DNA of 32,269 nucleotides from a virus. The first letter of the stretch is position 1. Each line of letters starts with the position of its first letter. The stretch is from IMG/VR virus record IMGVR_UViG_3300044647_001290, positions 1-32,269 of that record, one strand, 5' to 3'. Below are positions 29,766 through 32,269 of the stretch, piece by piece. Both the position numbers and the translations under genes were made by a program. The notes below the pieces were generated by a model. The model was given only the letters and a program-made list of their open reading frames with translations. It did no database searches and had not been told where the DNA came from.

Positions 29766-31480
29766 CGCAGACGATTGAATACGTCGTCAAGGTGAACGCC
29801 ACGCAAGCCCAAGCGGCCGTCGCCGACGTGGAGAAGCGCTTCGGCGGCGTCGACACTGTCGTCGCCCGCGTCGACAAGTCGATCATCGCGCTCGAGCGCG
29901 ACATGAAGGACCTCAACGCCGCTATCGCGGCGGGCGGGCCGAATGTTGAGCACTATCGGAAGGAGCTTGACGCCCTCGGCCAAGCGGCTGGGCGTGCTGT
30001 CGGCGGCAAGAGCGGCCAAGGAAACATGGGCCAAGGCTTGCTCATGTTTTCGCAGACGCTCGACGATGCACAGTATGGCGTGAGAGGAATCGTCAACAAT
30101 ATCCCTGGGCTTGTGCAGGGCCTCGGCATGGGGATGGGCGTCGCTGGCGTCGCTCAGGTCGCGATGATTGCCGTCTCGCAACTGACCGACAAAGTCACCG
30201 GATTCATCAAAAAACAGCAAGAGGCGTCTCAGGCTGCAATCGTTATCCGCAACTCAATTTTGGACATGCGGATCGCGTCTGGCCAGACGACGGAGGATCT
30301 CAGAAAGCGTCTCGAAGAAATCAAAGTGGAAGCCGTCGGCGGCAGACCTGCGGTGCTAAAAGCACAGACCGACAAAGAGGTAAAAGACCTCGAGACGTCA
30401 ATCACCAACAACGAGCAAAGGCTCGAACGGATACGGAAACAAACGCTCGAGCGCTTTCCGGAGGCCACGCGACTAGCCGCGATGGGAGACGCCAATCGTC
30501 TCATGTCGGATACAGAAAAGAGAGAAGCGAACGCAATCAAGCTCAGGATTGATGCCGACAAAGAGTCAATCGAGAACGCGAAAGAAAATCTCAGGCTACG
30601 GCTCGAGATAGCCAAGGCAGAAGAAGAAGCCGCAAAGAAAGCGGCAGCTCGATTCAAAGGCGGCGGCGGCAGCGGTGCTTCGGTCGAACGCGACTATGCC
30701 GTCTCTCTCGAAGAGCAGGCCGCATATGGAACGGGCTTTCGTGGTCAGACTCTTATGTCGACGATCGTCGAAGACACGGCGAAGCGGCAAGCCGAGGCCG
30801 CGCAAGATGCGTCGGACCTTGAGAACGAAATCCGCCAAGAGATGCTCAAGCACGACGAGAAGAACAACGCGGCGGCCGAGAAGCTCGACAGAGAGCGGAC
30901 GCGAGAGCTTGACCGGCAGGCTCGAGAGCGACAGCAAATCCGAGAGCGCGAGGCCGAGCACGCGAGGCGGCTCCACGAGCAAGAGGTCGACTATCTGACG
31001 CAGATGGGAACGACGGCGGCGGCCGCTATCGGCACCTTTGCGGCGCAGTCGGCGGCCGGACAAGAAGAGGCTTTTCAGAATCTCTTGGGAACCGCGTCGA
31101 TGCAAGCCGGTGGCATCATCATGCTTGAGGGCGGCAAGGTCATGGCCGCAGGTATCGCGGGCATGCTCACTGCGCCAAATCCTATCAGCGCGGCTCAAAT
31201 TGTCGGAGGCGGCGCCCTTGTCGTGGCGGGTGCTGCGGTGCAGACGGGAGGGCCTGCGGTAATCTCGTCGCTGATGAGCATTGCAACTGGCGGCGGCGGA
31301 AAACAAGCAGCCGCCAAAGACCGAGGCGCCTCACCTCGAAGTGGTAGCGGTGGCGGCGGCGGCTCAGGTGGCCTCGTCGTGAACGTGAGCTACGGCGCTG
31401 GTGGCCCGTTGCCAGAGGACATCGCCAGAGAGATAGATAAAGTGGTGAAGAGCAACGACCGCCGACGAGGTGCAGCGTGA
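29762..31480 (+). CDS. Tape measure protein (572 aa)
   Basis: Position after the G/GT pair and composition are diagnostic. There is a helical, Ala-rich N-terminus (NATQAQAAVADVEKRFGGV), hydrophobic stretches (GLGMGMGVAGVAQVAMIAV; AAAIGTFAAQSAAG; GGALVVAGAAV), long coiled coils (EEIKVEAVGGRPAVLKAQTD and the REREAEHARR region), and a Gly-rich tail (GSGGGGGSGG). At about 0.15 nm per residue it implies a short tail near 85 nm. The 30180-30620 stretch is noticeably less GC-rich than the rest. Confidence 0.9.
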   Translation: MTQTIEYVVKVNATQAQAAVADVEKRFGGVDTVVARVDKSIIALERDMKDLNAAIAAGGPNVEHYRKELDALGQAAGRAVGGKSGQGNMGQGLLMFSQTLDDAQYGVRGIVNNIPGLVQGLGMGMGVAGVAQVAMIAVSQLTDKVTGFIKKQQEASQAAIVIRNSILDMRIASGQTTEDLRKRLEEIKVEAVGGRPAVLKAQTDKEVKDLETSITNNEQRLERIRKQTLERFPEATRLAAMGDANRLMSDTEKREANAIKLRIDADKESIENAKENLRLRLEIAKAEEEAAKKAAARFKGGGGSGASVERDYAVSLEEQAAYGTGFRGQTLMSTIVEDTAKRQAEAAQDASDLENEIRQEMLKHDEKNNAAAEKLDRERTRELDRQARERQQIREREAEHARRLHEQEVDYLTQMGTTAAAAIGTFAAQSAAGQEEAFQNLLGTASMQAGGIIMLEGGKVMAAGIAGMLTAPNPISAAQIVGGGALVVAGAAVQTGGPAVISSLMSIATGGGGKQAAAKDRGASPRSGSGGGGGSGGLVVNVSYGAGGPLPEDIAREIDKVVKSNDRRRGAA

Positions 31481-32269
31481 GCTATCCGGTCCTGCTTGGT
31501 GCGATCGTCATCACGTCGGCGAATCGCGCTATCCGATTCAAAGAGGGCGCGAACACAAACAACGCACAACTCGCGCTGGGCACGTATTATCTGCGAGGCG
31601 ATGGTGCAGCGGGCGACTTCCTCCCCGCGCTTGTGACGGCACTACAGGCCGCCAACGCGAGCACCAACACATACACGGCGACGGTGTCGCACAACATCGA
31701 CACCAACGCGGCACACACAACCATCACCATCACGAGGGCGACGGGCGCCGACAACTTTCAGATCCTCTGGGCAGATGCACAGACGACGTTTGATGAACTG
31801 CTACTCGGCTTTTCGGCGAGCACCGCCGACAATGCGCTCGCGAAGACGTCGACGCAGGCGTGTGCCGCAGGATGGGTCAGCAATGACATCTTGCGTGAGC
31901 TCGAGCCGTTCAGCGAGCGCGCCGTGAGTGTGCCGCGCAAGGTCAACGGCGCCGTCGTCGGCGTGACACGCTCGTCACAGATGACGTCATGGGCACTTGG
32001 GTTCGCATTCGTGCATGAGGATCGGATGCTCAAGCGGCGCGCTCTCGCCGTCGCGGCTGACACGCTCGAGGGTTTCATGGAGCGCTTCGGGCCGGGTGCT
32101 GCGTTCGAGGTGCATGAGTCGCCGCTCTCGGCGGGCACGACGCTTTCGGCGCTATCGTCGTCGACACGGGTGGCCGTGATGCACTGGTCAGAGGACACAC
32201 TCTCATCGTTCCGGCCGCAGCGCATCGGCCCCGGCGTGCCGCTCTACGACCTCGATACAATCGCGCATG
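31477..32269 (+). CDS. Distal tail/minor tail protein, N-terminal part (264 codons, continues outside)
   Basis: GTG 31477 overlaps the tape-measure stop (GTGA); the frame stays open to the window edge. The sequence begins SYPVLLGAIVITSANRAIRF and is beta-rich (TNTYTATVSHNIDTN, TITITRATGADNFQILWAD). It then has WALGFAFVHEDRMLKRRALAVA and HESPLSAGTTLSAL. The first gene after the tape measure is typically a distal tail (Dit-like) or minor tail protein, so this is the likely class. Confidence 0.65.
   Translation, partial: MSYPVLLGAIVITSANRAIRFKEGANTNNAQLALGTYYLRGDGAAGDFLPALVTALQAANASTNTYTATVSHNIDTNAAHTTITITRATGADNFQILWADAQTTFDELLLGFSASTADNALAKTSTQACAAGWVSNDILRELEPFSERAVSVPRKVNGAVVGVTRSSQMTSWALGFAFVHEDRMLKRRALAVAADTLEGFMERFGPGAAFEVHESPLSAGTTLSALSSSTRVAVMHWSEDTLSSFRPQRIGPGVPLYDLDTIAH

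Overview
This window is part of the genome of a tailed double-stranded DNA phage, free or prophage, with a siphovirus-type plan. The evidence is a terminase pair, a portal, a MuF-like head protein, neck genes, a tail-tube candidate, a tail-chaperone pair with a programmed -1 frameshift, and a short tape measure. Both edges cut through structural genes, so the genome continues on both sides. DNA is GC-rich and crowded with GTCGAC and CGTCG words. The host is not identifiable; a high-GC Gram-negative is plausible because of a spanin-like protein and exported proteins. I see no integrase, tRNA, CRISPR array or insertion sequence.

Layout. 1-5040 (+): end of the late operon, with virion genes, a cassette encoding predicted exported proteins (one LamG/ConA-like), a patatin-like phospholipase, then lysis candidates (spanin-like, holin-like, C39-like endolysin). 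5001-12517 (-): tightly overlapping early operon with small Cys-rich and HTH proteins, a DNA methyltransferase, a VRR-NUC nuclease, an SF2 helicase, a PD-(D/E)XK nuclease, a DUF669-like protein and a Sak4-like recombinase. 12518-12616: divergent control region. 12617-14771 (+): HTH protein and Toprim-RepA primase-helicase. 14772-15155: no convincing gene, but a cluster of GGTAG repeats with a long hairpin (origin candidate) and a terminator. 15156-15784 (-): three small genes. 15824-16082: two nearly identical promoters pointing outward. 16101-16493 (+): zinc-ribbon protein and terminator. 16549-32269 (+): late operon starting with a ParB-like protein, a Mom-like DNA modification protein and the terminases, then head, neck and tail genes.

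How it fits together: the leftward operon and rightward primase unit would replicate and recombine the genome near 14.8-14.9 kb. The Mom-like protein, and perhaps the methyltransferase, would modify it. The late operon packages DNA, builds head and tail, and ends in lysis. The most interesting items are the Mom-like/ParB-like pair, the phospholipase next to lysis genes, the exported-protein cassette, the complete frameshift signal, the origin candidate and the duplicated promoter. I could not identify the major capsid protein with confidence.
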